From positions 868,001 through 932,000 of the forward strand of contig OY752141.1 in NCBI GenBank assembly GCA_963573315.1: 64,000 bases of DNA. The letters run 5' to 3'. Below are positions 1 to 10,131 of the stretch, in pieces (within the stretch, counting starts at the first letter, position 1; every line of letters starts with the position of its first letter). The notes beneath the pieces are model-generated. The model was not told the origin of the DNA. It ran no database searches and saw nothing but the letters and a program-made list of their open reading frames with translations. A program made the translations under genes and the position numbers. Origin of the DNA: Entomortierella parvispora (Eukaryota; Mortierellomycota; Mortierellomycetes; Mortierellales; Mortierellaceae).

Positions 1-953
1 GGTAAGAGCAGCAGCTGCATCGGGCCCAGCAGCTGCCAGCATCTCTGCAACAACAGCCTGAAGCTCCTCATCGCGATCCACACCATCGGCCTCGGTCGCC
101 TTCATGATAGCCTCTATCCTGTTCTTGAACTCCTCTTTATCAGCAGACCCCTCGGCGTTGTCGTCCTTGTCGTCGTCCTCTTCTTCTTTCTCATCTTCGT
201 CCACAAGCAAATGAGACATGTCATCTTCGAGATCGTCAACATCCTCTGGGTGAGGCACTCCTGTTAACTCACGAAGATAATACGCGACCTCGGTCCACTC
301 TTCCTCCTCTGCATTTTCTGCAGCCTAGCAACACATGCACAGCCAGTGGTCAGTACAAAATAAAGAGAGATATTCAACACAGCTGAAAGCAGCCCTCTCA
401 ATAGTCATAGAAATCACTTACCGTCATTTCGTTCTCGTTAACGTGTTTAGCATCTGCTCCAGCCTCGACCAGCATTTTGGCAATGTCGGCGGTTTCACAG
501 ACAAAGAGAGGTGAATCGCCCTCGGGATCCTGGATGTTGACATCGGCTCCTTTCTCCAAAAGGTATTCGATCAACTCCTTGTGTCCATAGGATGCTGCGG
601 CATGTCTGGAGAAAATGATAGCAAGTAGAATAACCGAAGAAGTCAGACGTCGCATATCCTATAAGTATGGGCCTCAAGTTCTCCGCCCCATTAATTGACA
701 ATATCCTTTTGGATCTTTCCTTTCCTTAGCCAACTTACAGAGCGGAATAGCCAAACTCATCCTGCGCGTTAACAGAGATGCCTTTTTCTTCAATAAACTT
801 CTTGACAGCCTCCAAATCGCCATCGCCTAGAAAACGCAGGTTTCGATGATGAGAAGCCGTTAACATTAAACTCCAAGGTTCATTTCAGAAATGCTCCAGA
901 GACGAATCCATGGTCCATTTCTTACTAGCGGCCAACCACACGTTATGTGACAT
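1..953 (-). CDS. Ankyrin-repeat protein, 3' end cut by window edge
   Basis: Reading frames join cleanly across four exons (953-926, 826-739, 605-422, 324 to beyond position 1) with GT-AG introns and matching phases. The start is the ATG at 953-951, whose first codons read MSHNVWLAAS. Residues about 10-95 hold two to three ankyrin repeats (GHKELIEYLLEKGADVNIQD is a textbook unit), followed by a linker and a very acidic Glu/Asp stretch, then an Ala-rich segment that runs off the window. Small fungal ankyrin proteins with an acidic tail (Yar1-like chaperones and similar) have this build, but the family is too generic to name a partner. It is divergent from NUP133 across a 400-bp spacer. The C-terminus and stop are not visible. 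Confidence 0.85.
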
Positions 954-1353
954 GTCTTTCTTCTTTTTTTTTTCCTTGTGATCGTTGGTGAAAGAATGAA
1001 GCATGGCGCAGGACAGACAGGCATGCTTCGAAAAATCAATTCGGTGGCGCAGAAGATATATCTATCGTGTGTGCTGCGTCTGCCCTGTTGCCAGACGCGT
1101 TTTTAGTGCCATGCATTCATTCATTGCGTTTTGCTCAATCACCCACTCAACGGCCAAGAATACCTGCCATCACCAGTCCGCATTAGCCTCTTGACCTGTC
1201 AAGGACATTTATATTCTCGCGCTGGACACAGGACGTTGGCATTCGAAGATCACGAGTTGCTGTCTCTCGCCATAATCAGATCGCAGGAATCTTACTTTCG
1301 AATCATATTCACCAACAGCACAACTCTTTTCCATCCACACCGTCCAAAGGATC
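954..1353. promoter_or_regulatory. Bidirectional promoter region between ankyrin gene and NUP133
   Basis: This 400-bp spacer lies between two divergent start codons and shows no convincing exon. It includes a T run near 965-975 and must hold both 5' leaders. No specific factor site was recognised. Confidence 0.5.
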
Positions 1354-4300
1354 ATGTTCGCGGCAAATGCAGGCAGGAATGGCTCCTCTGCAAGGGTCGA
1401 GTCTAATCGCTCAAGAAGAACAACCGAAAATGTTGAGGCTCAGACGCTAAAGCCAGGGCATGGTCTCGCCAACTCGTCCTTGAAGGACAAAGGTCAGGAC
1501 TCGGATGATTCGTGGACACCTATCCAAGAGGACGATGTGTCCTCTTACATTCCCGAGTTCATCGGCGCCTCTACAATCGAGGAGGATTCGATCTACAGCA
1601 AAAATGAGCAGACTCTTGTAGCTTACTTTGGACCCTTGCCTCGTGAGGTTGAAGATGCTCTGAACAAGACAGGTACACCACGTTCCACGACGACATGCAA
1701 AACGGAAATTGCATTTCGGTAGACCAGTTTACTAATTCATGTTCATGTGTTAATAGATTTCTATACGCAGCCTATGGTTGCCAAGATCGACTTGGATGTG
1801 GAATTCGGGATGGTCACTTCGCAAAAAAAATGTTATATATGGGCGGTGCAGAAGGTATATGAGATTTTATGAATATCCTGATGTCGATGCCGATCTATAA
1901 TCGACAGGGTGCTGACAAATCATTGGTCGGATACAGAACACTACCCATAGATCTCCTCCAGTGTGTCACACGCTACCCATGCCACCCAACAGTCTGACCT
2001 CACTGGAGGCTTCTGTTTTGTTACCTGTCGTTACCTTTACGAAATCGGACGATGAACATTGTGGAATCATGGCATGTTCCCCAGACGGAACTTGCTGGTA
2101 TTGGAGCAACCTCGACCTCTGTTTCTCAAATATTGACCAACACGTGGACACCAAGATTCCTATTACGAAAGACGACTACGTCACCCACGTTGAATGTGCT
2201 GGGGTAAGTCAGTGCCTTGTCATAGATAGAAGGCTCGGGATCACCTTGGAAGTTAACAATTTATGTCTTTTTTTTGTGAAATTAGCCCATGGGGTACTTC
2301 TTTGGTACAAGGTTTGCCAATGTTTATCATATCACGATTAAGAAGCAATATGGATCGACCGTCATTACCCCTGTACAACTGAGTACCAAGGTGGGAGGAG
2401 CAATCGCATCCATTTTCAGCATGATTGGAATGGCTCCTGCAACAGACACCACCCAAAAGATTACTTCCATGACTTCAGGACCTAAGCTGCAGGACCCCCA
2501 CGGACGGTGGGACCTGTTTGCAATGACTCGTAAATCGCTTTTCAAGTGGCAACTCCATCGGTCAGGAGACTGCAACATAGAGGCCGAAATTCCACTGAAA
2601 GAGCAGGTGACGGAACGTATTTTGCGCGACTTCTCTGCGACATTACCCCCTGGAAGCGATCCTCGAGTTCGTCTGCTGGATATCAAATACATCAAGAATG
2701 GGAAAATCTTGATCTTGATCACCTTCTTTGCTACAGCTTTGAAGACAGCCACAACTCCTCTCTCTTGCGCGCTGTTGACACTGTCTTCACAGTTCGGAAT
2801 AACATTTGATATCGAGAACGTGAACTACATCCAAAGGACAATTGTAGGTGCTATGCCTTTGGCTCTATGATATGCATGCATGTTATCTTGCTAACAGAAC
2901 TTTTCTTTTAATTACAGGAAGAAGATCTTCGACCAGAGGCATCGCCAAAACTAGTCGTGCCACAGGGAGGACCAGGCGTTTTCATCATTACACCGACTGC
3001 CGTTATCATCAGCACGACCTTTCCCAACTTTGACTTTGAGGATCTCGTACCATTGAAGACCGACAGGATTATTGGTCATGGATGTGAGGACTGGAGGCAG
3101 CGCGGCCATGAAATGGGAGGCGCCAGCGAGCTCTCCATTGTCTGCAGGAGCAGCGGTCGACTGGGAATCCATATTCAAGTTGATGGAACAAGCTCTGGAT
3201 CACAGCAAGGAACAAGCAAAGAGATCATGACTGCTCAACTGCAGGCAAAGCTTGAGCAGGGAGTCTTCTATGGCGTTAAAAAGCACAACCCAATTTCATT
3301 CGACTTGTCTCATTATGACGGAGGTGATCTGAACGAGGCGTCATTAAACGTAAGCCGGGAGATCTTGAACTCTCGTGCGAGCTTGCTTAGTGCTGGAAAT
3401 GACCTGACCTCTCGACTGGCAGAGCGGTATCAACGGACAAAAGGAATCATTGACTGCATTCGGGAAGCAGATATGGGCACTAGGCTTTCGATCAATACTC
3501 GATTTCAGCTGTGCTGGAACACTGAAAAGTTGGCAGCGGCGCACGCGTTTTGGAATCGATACCAGTTTCTGCTTACCGACTCTGGGGATGCCGCTGCGAA
3601 AGCTAACCTGAAGCTGGTGGTCCAAGAGGCTGCTGCCACGACTTTACAGCGTATTGGCGTCCATGTCCCTTCAGACCCCATCACCTTCTTGTTGAAGTAT
3701 CACGTAAGTGTGTAACTTGGCCAACAGCCATCAGTGGTAAGGTACTAATATTGATATGTGACTTTTATAGGCTGGCGAAATGTCTGAGCTTTTGTCCAAT
3801 GTGCAGAAATGTACCAACAAGCTGCATAACGCGCCTCCTGGCCAACAAATTTGCCTTATGCAGGACGTAAATAAGATGCTGGTTCTTTCTCTCCGAGCGG
3901 CATGGAATTATAGACGACAGAATGTTGAGAACTACTCCCTTGAGGGCTCTAGTAGTTTAGAACCATGGACAGGTGAGATTGCAAATTGCCATGAGGGCAG
4001 GGAACATTGACGCAGAACCTAATATTTTTATATGCATCTCAATAGCAACTGTCGATATAATCAAGGGGCTCACGGCTCAGTATGACAAGACTCTTGCGGC
4101 TTGCAAGGAAGTTTCAGGTAGCTCGACAGCTATGGATGTAGATGGACAAGACCAATCTGCAGAACTTGCGGATTCAGATGTTGAGTTGCGGGATCATCTT
4201 TATGAGCTTGCCGATGCCACCCTTCAGGCTTATTCGGAGCATATCCTCTTCTTGGAAAGGTAATACTAAACATATGTGGGACAACACTGAGAGAAATTCA

Positions 4301-5833
4301 AGGATTACTAATATTGATACTGTGTCGTTCCTCCTTCCAATAGCCTTCCACAATCATCTGAGAACAACATTTCCATTGCCAAGGCTGTTGGCGAGTATGA
4401 AGAGGCCAAGTCGCGGACGCTACTCCCTCTGGGTATGTTCACTGCGATTTCCAAATTAACTATTCTACACTTCCTAGTTGAGTCGCGTGCTATGTTTACT
4501 TACATGTCATCCCCATTTGCATATGACTTTTCCTATAGTCTCCATGAAAATGACACAGAAGGCGCTGCTGTTGGCTCAGAGATACAAGGATTATGAGACT
4601 TTGGTCAAGATTAGCGCTGGTCAAGATAAACAGATCGACAGTTTTATCGCCAAATACCAACAGGAGTTTGCCAACGCCTTGTTCCGACAGTATTTGGACC
4701 ACCGTAAGAATGACCGGTATAGCATTGCTCTTGCTATGAGTGTTCTGATCTCTAACCTGACGTACCTGTTTGTAATAGATCAAGTTTCCAAATTGTTGGA
4801 ACAGGGCGAGAAGTACAGCGATCTCTTGACTGTATTTTTAGACACGCACGATTACAGCGAGATCGCATGGTTGCAGGATATCAAGAACAAGCGTTTCATG
4901 AAAGCTTCCAGTCGTGTCCAGGATGCAGCTCTTCAGGAGACCAACATGGATCGTCGTAGGACTATGCTCAGCTTGAGTAAGCTACTCTGCATGGCTGGAT
5001 TGCCAGGAGATGGTCTTGAAAAGGAGCAGATTATGAAGTATATGAGCGGCAACAACGATGAACTCGAGATGGCCACTATCCAATCCCTGGTGGCCGACGA
5101 GTGGGAGAGAAAAGTGGGGTCATTAGCGAGCGTCCAGGATAGGGCCAAGGCTGTTATGGACTCATTTGCGTCCCAGCTTTTGAAACGGCAACCACAGCTG
5201 CGAAAAGCGATCCTGAAGAGTGTCGAATCCCTATTGAACCGTCAAACAATTGGATCAGAGGACCTTTTGGATGTGCTGATTCTCTATGGAAGCCGGGATA
5301 TTGGGAACTTTGATGTCTGTGATGTGGCCCTTGAGATCTGCCTGCATGCGGCCGACATCCCGGAGAGCCGTCGTCCCTATGTTTTGCAGGATATCTGGCG
5401 CAGAATCTACATTGCGGAACACAGCGAGCTGGCACACTGGAAACTCGAAGAGGTCACAGACCCGGAAGCGCGCCAAAGGCTATTGGCGACCTGGATGACT
5501 CGCGCTTATACTCTGATCTATCGCGCAGAGGGCCAAAAGGATGACCTGCTGCTCCGACCCGAGGATACTAAATGCCGGATGCCCAAAGAGTTGTTTATGG
5601 AGCGATTTATGGCGCTTCATGAGACCAAGGAGGTAGATGAAGTCGCGACCAACTGCCAGGCCATGATGCATGACTACTCACTGGAGAACGAGGAGCTGGA
5701 GAACCGACTTGAAAAGTGGCAGCTCTCTCAGAAGTGGTCTCGCATCAAGACATTGGTCAAGACCGAGGAGGCTACTGCTGCGGCGGCATCCTCTGTGTTT
5801 GCAAGCCAGGATATTGACATGGAGGATTCCTAA
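1354..5833 (+). CDS. NUP133: Nucleoporin Nup133 homologue
   Basis: Ten exons: 1354-1672, 1757-1854, 1937-2203, 2286-2843, 2918-3703, 3771-3972, 4046-4259, 4344-4432, 4539-4703, 4779-5833. Phases agree and give about 1250 residues, close to the animal protein. The N-terminal half reads as the Nup133/Nup155-type beta-propeller (CHTLPMPP followed by SPDGTCWYWSNL matches the Nup133 pattern). The C-terminal half is the helical solenoid with the Nup133 block ALLLAQRYKDYETLVKI, then FRQYLDH, then a helix rich in LSKLLCMAG. Nup133 is a Y-complex (Nup84/Nup107) scaffold subunit of the nuclear pore. The intron at 4704-4778 is 75 nt with no stop in frame, so retention would insert 25 residues; homology argues that it is spliced. 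The acceptor at 1936 was chosen by reading phase. Confidence 0.92.
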
Positions 5834-6128
5834 ATGACAGCGCGGAGTGAAAAATATAATAAACTGTGACCATGATGGTCATGAACACTGCATCCCTGAT
5901 TTATAAAATTGAGCATGCCGTGTCCAAATGCAATTCTACTCTCACTGACGATAACTCCTGTTCTGATTAGAGGAGGGTGTGCGAGAACAAAAACTGACAC
6001 CGGTCTTTTTATTGGATGAGTGCGTGTTAGTTGTTGTTGTTGTACAATTGATGGTGTTGCTTCTATTTTTGATGAAGCGATTGGACTCTGACGTTGAGGA
6101 AAGAGGAGTGATTCCCTTCTCTTTTTTT
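5834..6128. other. Convergent 3' spacer
   Basis: Short spacer between the 3' ends of NUP133 and the minus-strand C2 gene. It is A/T-rich and probably holds both 3' UTRs. No gene seen. Confidence 0.5.
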
Positions 6129-6644
6129 TTAGGTGGAGTAGTCCTCCTGGTACTGCATTTGCAAATTCACGGCACCATTGGTGGAGAGACCGAGCCACTT
6201 TGGCAAGTTGTAGTCCTGGGGACCATCCCTTCCCCTCTGAAAGACCGTGCTCAAAGGGATAGTTGCTTGACCAATCTTGTCATTTATCAAAGGATCCTTA
6301 TCAACAGCCTTGATATACAACTTGTCTTGACCGGGAAGGACATAGAAGCAAAAAGTTTCGTTGAAGGAAGGGTTCAAACCTTTGGTATCCTTGGACCGTT
6401 GTTTGTAGCTTTTGTCAAGCCACATCTCGATAAAAGGATCCGATGTGCCAAAGAGATCCCTGTCGGCCAAATTGGTGGCTTTGTTGAGCCTCACATACAG
6501 GTTTCCTTTACGTTTCGAGGCTGCGATGGTGGGGTCGTGAGGACGGTTCTGATTGAGGTCGATGCAACTCAACGCGGGGGCAGCCAAGATCGTGACGGAG
6601 GAGGAAAGGACAGTCAAGAGCGAAGCTACGGCGAGCAGTTTCAT
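6129..6644 (-). CDS. Secreted single C2-domain protein (paralogue 1)
   Basis: Single exon, 171 residues. An N-terminal hydrophobic signal peptide (MKLLAVASLLTVLSSSVTIL, cleavage near APA) is followed at about residues 45-165 by one C2 domain. The calcium-loop aspartates are present: DRDLFGTSDPF in loop 1 and AVDKDPLINDKIG in loop 3. The block SKDTKGLNPSFNETFCFYV is typical of C2 strands 3-4. No transmembrane segment, GPI signal or second domain follows. The architecture, a secreted free C2 domain, predicts a calcium-dependent lipid- or surface-binding protein outside the cell. It is divergent from a close paralogue starting at 7254. Function is inferred from the fold only. Confidence 0.88.
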   Translation of the reverse strand: MKLLAVASLLTVLSSSVTILAAPALSCIDLNQNRPHDPTIAASKRKGNLYVRLNKATNLADRDLFGTSDPFIEMWLDKSYKQRSKDTKGLNPSFNETFCFYVLPGQDKLYIKAVDKDPLINDKIGQATIPLSTVFQRGRDGPQDYNLPKWLGLSTNGAVNLQMQYQEDYST

Positions 6645-7253
6645 AGTATATCTGTATTTAGGAAGATGATGGAGGGGGAATGAAGAGGGACTCTCTGCCG
6701 AAGGAGACCAGACTAGTTAAAAAAAAGCAGAGAGAAACGTCAAGAAAAGCGCGTAAGCAAAAGTGGATGGGTGGTGAGACAAAGTTTTCGCGAGAAAAAA
6801 AAAAAAAAGGCGGGAGCAGGATTAGTGTCTTTGACATAACCTCTTGGACAAGAGTATCAACAAACAGAAGCATTGGTGTTTGTGATTGAGACGCGTCGCT
6901 CTGCCAATACTCCACCAAACCGGGGAAAGAGACCAAAAACCCGGGAAAGAGACCAAAAAAAAAAAAAAAAAAAATGTGCGAGACGCGTTTGTCTCATCAC
7001 GGACCCTTCGCATGAATGAAGTGCTAGGCAAGGTATGAAGGGATCTTTTCCCCATGGGGAACTAATTTGAGACCAACTTCTTATCTTGTTCATCTCCATA
7101 GCCAATTGGTATGCATGGAACGCCTAGGTGTAGTCAGGTTGATTTGCAAGGTTCATATAAAACGCGGAGTCCACCTCTCTCTCATTCCGCTTCTTTTAGC
7201 TGTTCGTCTTCCCCGACTCCTACACTGCACCTTAAATCTTTCTATTTCGCACC
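6645..7253. promoter_or_regulatory. Shared divergent promoter of the two C2 genes
   Basis: This 609-bp spacer sits between the two divergent C2 genes. It contains a TATA-like CATATAAAACG about 100 bp before the plus-strand ATG, A runs at about 6799-6812 and 6956-6974, and two near-perfect copies of GGGAAAGAGACCAAAAA at about 6922-6958. A common promoter would favour co-expression of the pair, which is inference. Confidence 0.5.
6919..6958 (+). repeat. Two-copy direct repeat (about 20 bp unit)
   Basis: Two adjacent copies of a unit reading CCGGGAAAGAGACCAAAAA (the first with GGGG) lie in the divergent C2 promoter, next to an A run. Whether this is a binding site or slippage cannot be told. 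Confidence 0.6.
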
Positions 7254-7766
7254 ATGAAGTTCACTACCATTGTCGCCGCCTTCCTCGCTCCCATCCTCGT
7301 CATGGCAGCCACCGCCGAGCACGACACTGTCAAGATCATGGACGCCACCGATGAGGACGACATTGTCCATATCATGGCCGCCAAGAAGGGTCAGCTCTAC
7401 ATCAAATTGAACAAGGCAACCCAGCTGACCAATAGGGATCTCTTTGGAAAACCTGATCCTTACATCGAGATGTGGCTCGAGAAGGCTTACAAGCAGCGCT
7501 CCAAGGACACCAAGGGCCAAAACCCCATCTTCAACGAGACTTTCTGCTTCTACGTCCGTCCCGGTCAGAACAAGTTGTACATTCGTGCTGTTGACAAGGA
7601 TACGTTTTTCAACGACAAGATCGGTGACGCTACCATCAACCTTGCCAATGTCATTGCCACGGGCTCCGAGGGTCCCGGAGATTACAAGTTGCCAAAATGG
7701 TTGGGTTTCTCCGATAATGGATCTGTTAACATGCAGATGCAGTTTGTCGAGGACAAGTCTGCTTAA
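7254..7766 (+). CDS. Secreted single C2-domain protein (paralogue 2)
   Basis: Single exon, 170 residues, paralogous to the minus-strand gene ending at 6644; the two share the block SKDTKG-NP-FNETFCFYV-PGQ-KLYI. A signal peptide (MKFTTIVAAFLAPILVMAAT) is followed by an acidic linker (residues about 20-40, HDTVKIMDATDEDD) and one C2 domain with calcium-ligand aspartates in DLFGKPDPY and AVDKDTFFNDKIG. No membrane anchor is seen. The start follows a TATA-like element by about 100 bp. The acidic linker differs most between the paralogues. A calcium-dependent extracellular membrane- or wall-binding role is inferred. Confidence 0.9.
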   Translation: MKFTTIVAAFLAPILVMAATAEHDTVKIMDATDEDDIVHIMAAKKGQLYIKLNKATQLTNRDLFGKPDPYIEMWLEKAYKQRSKDTKGQNPIFNETFCFYVRPGQNKLYIRAVDKDTFFNDKIGDATINLANVIATGSEGPGDYKLPKWLGFSDNGSVNMQMQFVEDKSA

Positions 7767-7860
7767 ACGTAGCTCAACTGATCCCCTTCCCTCTCAATCT
7801 GCACATAAATACATAATCGCATACAACAGTGTCATGGTCTTTCAAATTGTATTGGAGTTT

Positions 7861-8562
7861 TTACACCCTGAACTGGGATTGATCCCATCCAAAGACGCTT
7901 TGTTGTTTGCCGCCGTGTTTCAAGCGAGCCTGCTTCTTGAAGAAAACCTTGTCGTCTCCGTATAACAGCTGAAGTCCATCCACCTCGCCATTGTCCCCGG
8001 TGACAAATGTCATCAGCTGCGTGTCCCTTGCGGACCAGTAGTCCCAGCCGAACAAGAATGTCTCAAAGTGATAGTGATCAACTTTGCTCGTAAACTCGTT
8101 GAAAAAGAAGTGAAGTCCTCTCGTTCTCGATCCGTTCTCATCCTCATCGGCCTCGATGCTGATGATGACATCACCTGCAAACAATGAACTGGAGTACACT
8201 CCTTCATACTCTTCCAATGTGTGAGATGCTGGCTTGTTCTTCAGACGAGGAGGGAGATCGGCTCCCCGTTTGGCATCTGCAACGTCGTTATAATTTTGTA
8301 TCGTTTTCTCTATACATTCTTTACCCAGCCAATCCCTGGTTCTAGGCAGGTCCAGGACCTCATCCGCAAAGTACAGTCCAACCAAGCCGGGCAAGGCAGC
8401 GTTGAACATATTGGACAGGGTCACGACCACTAGGTCCGAGTCCGGGAAGAGAACGATATTGGAGGAGAACCCGAGAAGACCTCCATCTGAAGAAAACAAA
8501 GAATGAAAGACGTCAAAAACGAACTCTTGGAGAAAGTTGAAAGCAACCACAACTGTTTGCTG

Positions 8563-8599
<37 letters not shown>

Positions 8600-9817
8600 T
8601 ACTGTGTCGGTACATGGCTTGACCCTTGTACGAATCAATGCCCCAACCAAAACCATAGTTGGTCACAGGGGACAGTTCTTGTATGGTTCTCCTTGCTCGG
8701 TCGATTGTATGGGCCGCAAGCTGTTCTTCCACTGCAGCTTTGTTCAGGACCTGTTTGCCGTCCAGTTGACCGTAGTTCATGATGGTCGACCCCCAGCGGA
8801 GGATATCATAGACATTCGAATAGACATCCCCGGCCGCAGAAACTACATTGAAAAAGGTGTCCAATTCTCCCTCATGAAATCTACCCTGTTGGGCATCCTT
8901 GAGGGAATCCGCATAATATGGTCGACTGTGGTTGGGCCGCTTACTCATCTCCACGGGTGAGAATCCACTGTGGGTCATACCCAGGGGCTCAAAGATCTTA
9001 CTGTGGACTAGATCTTTATAAGGGACCTTGGCGACATTCTCGGCAGCCGCGCCGGCGATCGCGTACCCAATATTGGAGTATTGCATATTGGTTCTCAGTC
9101 TATCGCTGAGATTGAGGTGCTTGAGACGGCTGTAGATTTCTGCGTTCGTCTCGGTCGATCTGGTCCAAGGAGTTTGGTCATGAGGGAGACCCTATGGCAC
9201 AGATAAATAAATACCTGCTTTAGATACTGGTGCTGCCTGAAGAATGGACATGTTTGAAAGAGCAAAGCTGGGCAGGTGATACTTACAGTTCGGTGAGAGA
9301 GATAGTCGGCAAGAGTCAGTTCAGAAGTAAGAACGGGGCCAAACTTGGCCGTTGGGACATACTCTACGACTGGAGTCTTGTCCCAATCGAGCTTTCCCTC
9401 CGCTACCAGCTCGCCAATCATGGCCGCGGTCATAGCCTTGGTCATCGATCCAATGGGCATCAGAGTCTAGACGTGGTCAACACACGCAGTTTAAATCACG
9501 GTTAGATCAGTCCGAGCTTTATGACAGAGTGTTGTTATATCAAAGATAGCAGATAGCATTCGGTCATTGCTTACTTCTGGAGTGACCGGTTCGCCCTTGT
9601 CATTACGATGTCCAAACCCCTCCGCAAAGATGATCTCTCCTTTATGAAGGACAGCGACGCTCATGCCGGGGATACCGGTCTGATTCCTAGACAGCTCGAT
9701 GGCATCTCTCCAATTCCGATACAGAGTCGCAGAGGATCGATGGTTTTCCAGAGGTAACCCCTCAATGGAGGCTAGCGCTGCTCCGAGGAGAAGTAGAGGG
9801 GCGGTGAGGATTTTCAT
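7861..9817 (-). CDS. Secreted serine beta-lactamase-like protein (class C / penicillin-binding fold)
   Basis: Four exons: 9817-9575, 9466-9287, 9191-8603, 8486-7861; 545 residues with matching phases. A signal peptide (MKILTAPLLLLGAALAS) is followed by the beta-lactamase-related catalytic domain. The nucleophile motif SxxK is S88-M-T-K91, the YxN motif is Y179-S-N181, and the third motif is H337-N-G-G in the place of HxG/KTG, so the active site looks intact. A C-terminal region from about residue 420 is a lipocalin-like or family-specific extension. Fungal members are esterases, peptidases or lactonases rather than antibiotic-resistance enzymes; the substrate cannot be told. Intron 3 (8602-8487) carries a 33-nt poly(A) tract on the plus strand. 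Confidence 0.88.
8565..8597 (+). repeat. 33-nt poly(A) tract inside an intron
   Basis: An uninterrupted A run (T run on the coding strand) lies just after the donor of intron 3 of the beta-lactamase-like gene. Length is likely variable and sequencing-error prone. Confidence 0.8.
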
Positions 9818-10131
9818 GGAGTCTTTTCTTTTAGATGATATGGATGAGGAAATTAGGGAACATTTGTCTCTTCTTATATGAATGGGAGCGAGGTCAGACT
9901 GTGGCGTAGAAGGGACCTGAAACGCCCCCAGTGCCAAGAATCTTGTGTGACCATCCAGGGTTGCCAAGTGCTCGACATGGACTAAAAATTCTTTGTTTGC
10001 ATTCAAAACTTCAAAGCCAGTCGCGAGACTACCAGTTTTGGAATAGATGCAAGTGACAGAATACATTCGCTGGCCTGCTTTCTTGTAACTGTGCTAAAAG
10101 TTTTTGTTTATTATCAAATGAAGCTTCGAAT
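9818..10131. promoter_or_regulatory. Promoter of the beta-lactamase-like gene and aquarius 3' flank
   Basis: A 314-bp spacer between two minus-strand genes. Read on the minus strand, a TATA-like CATATAAGAAG lies about 60 bp before the ATG at 9817. No gene seen. Confidence 0.45.
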
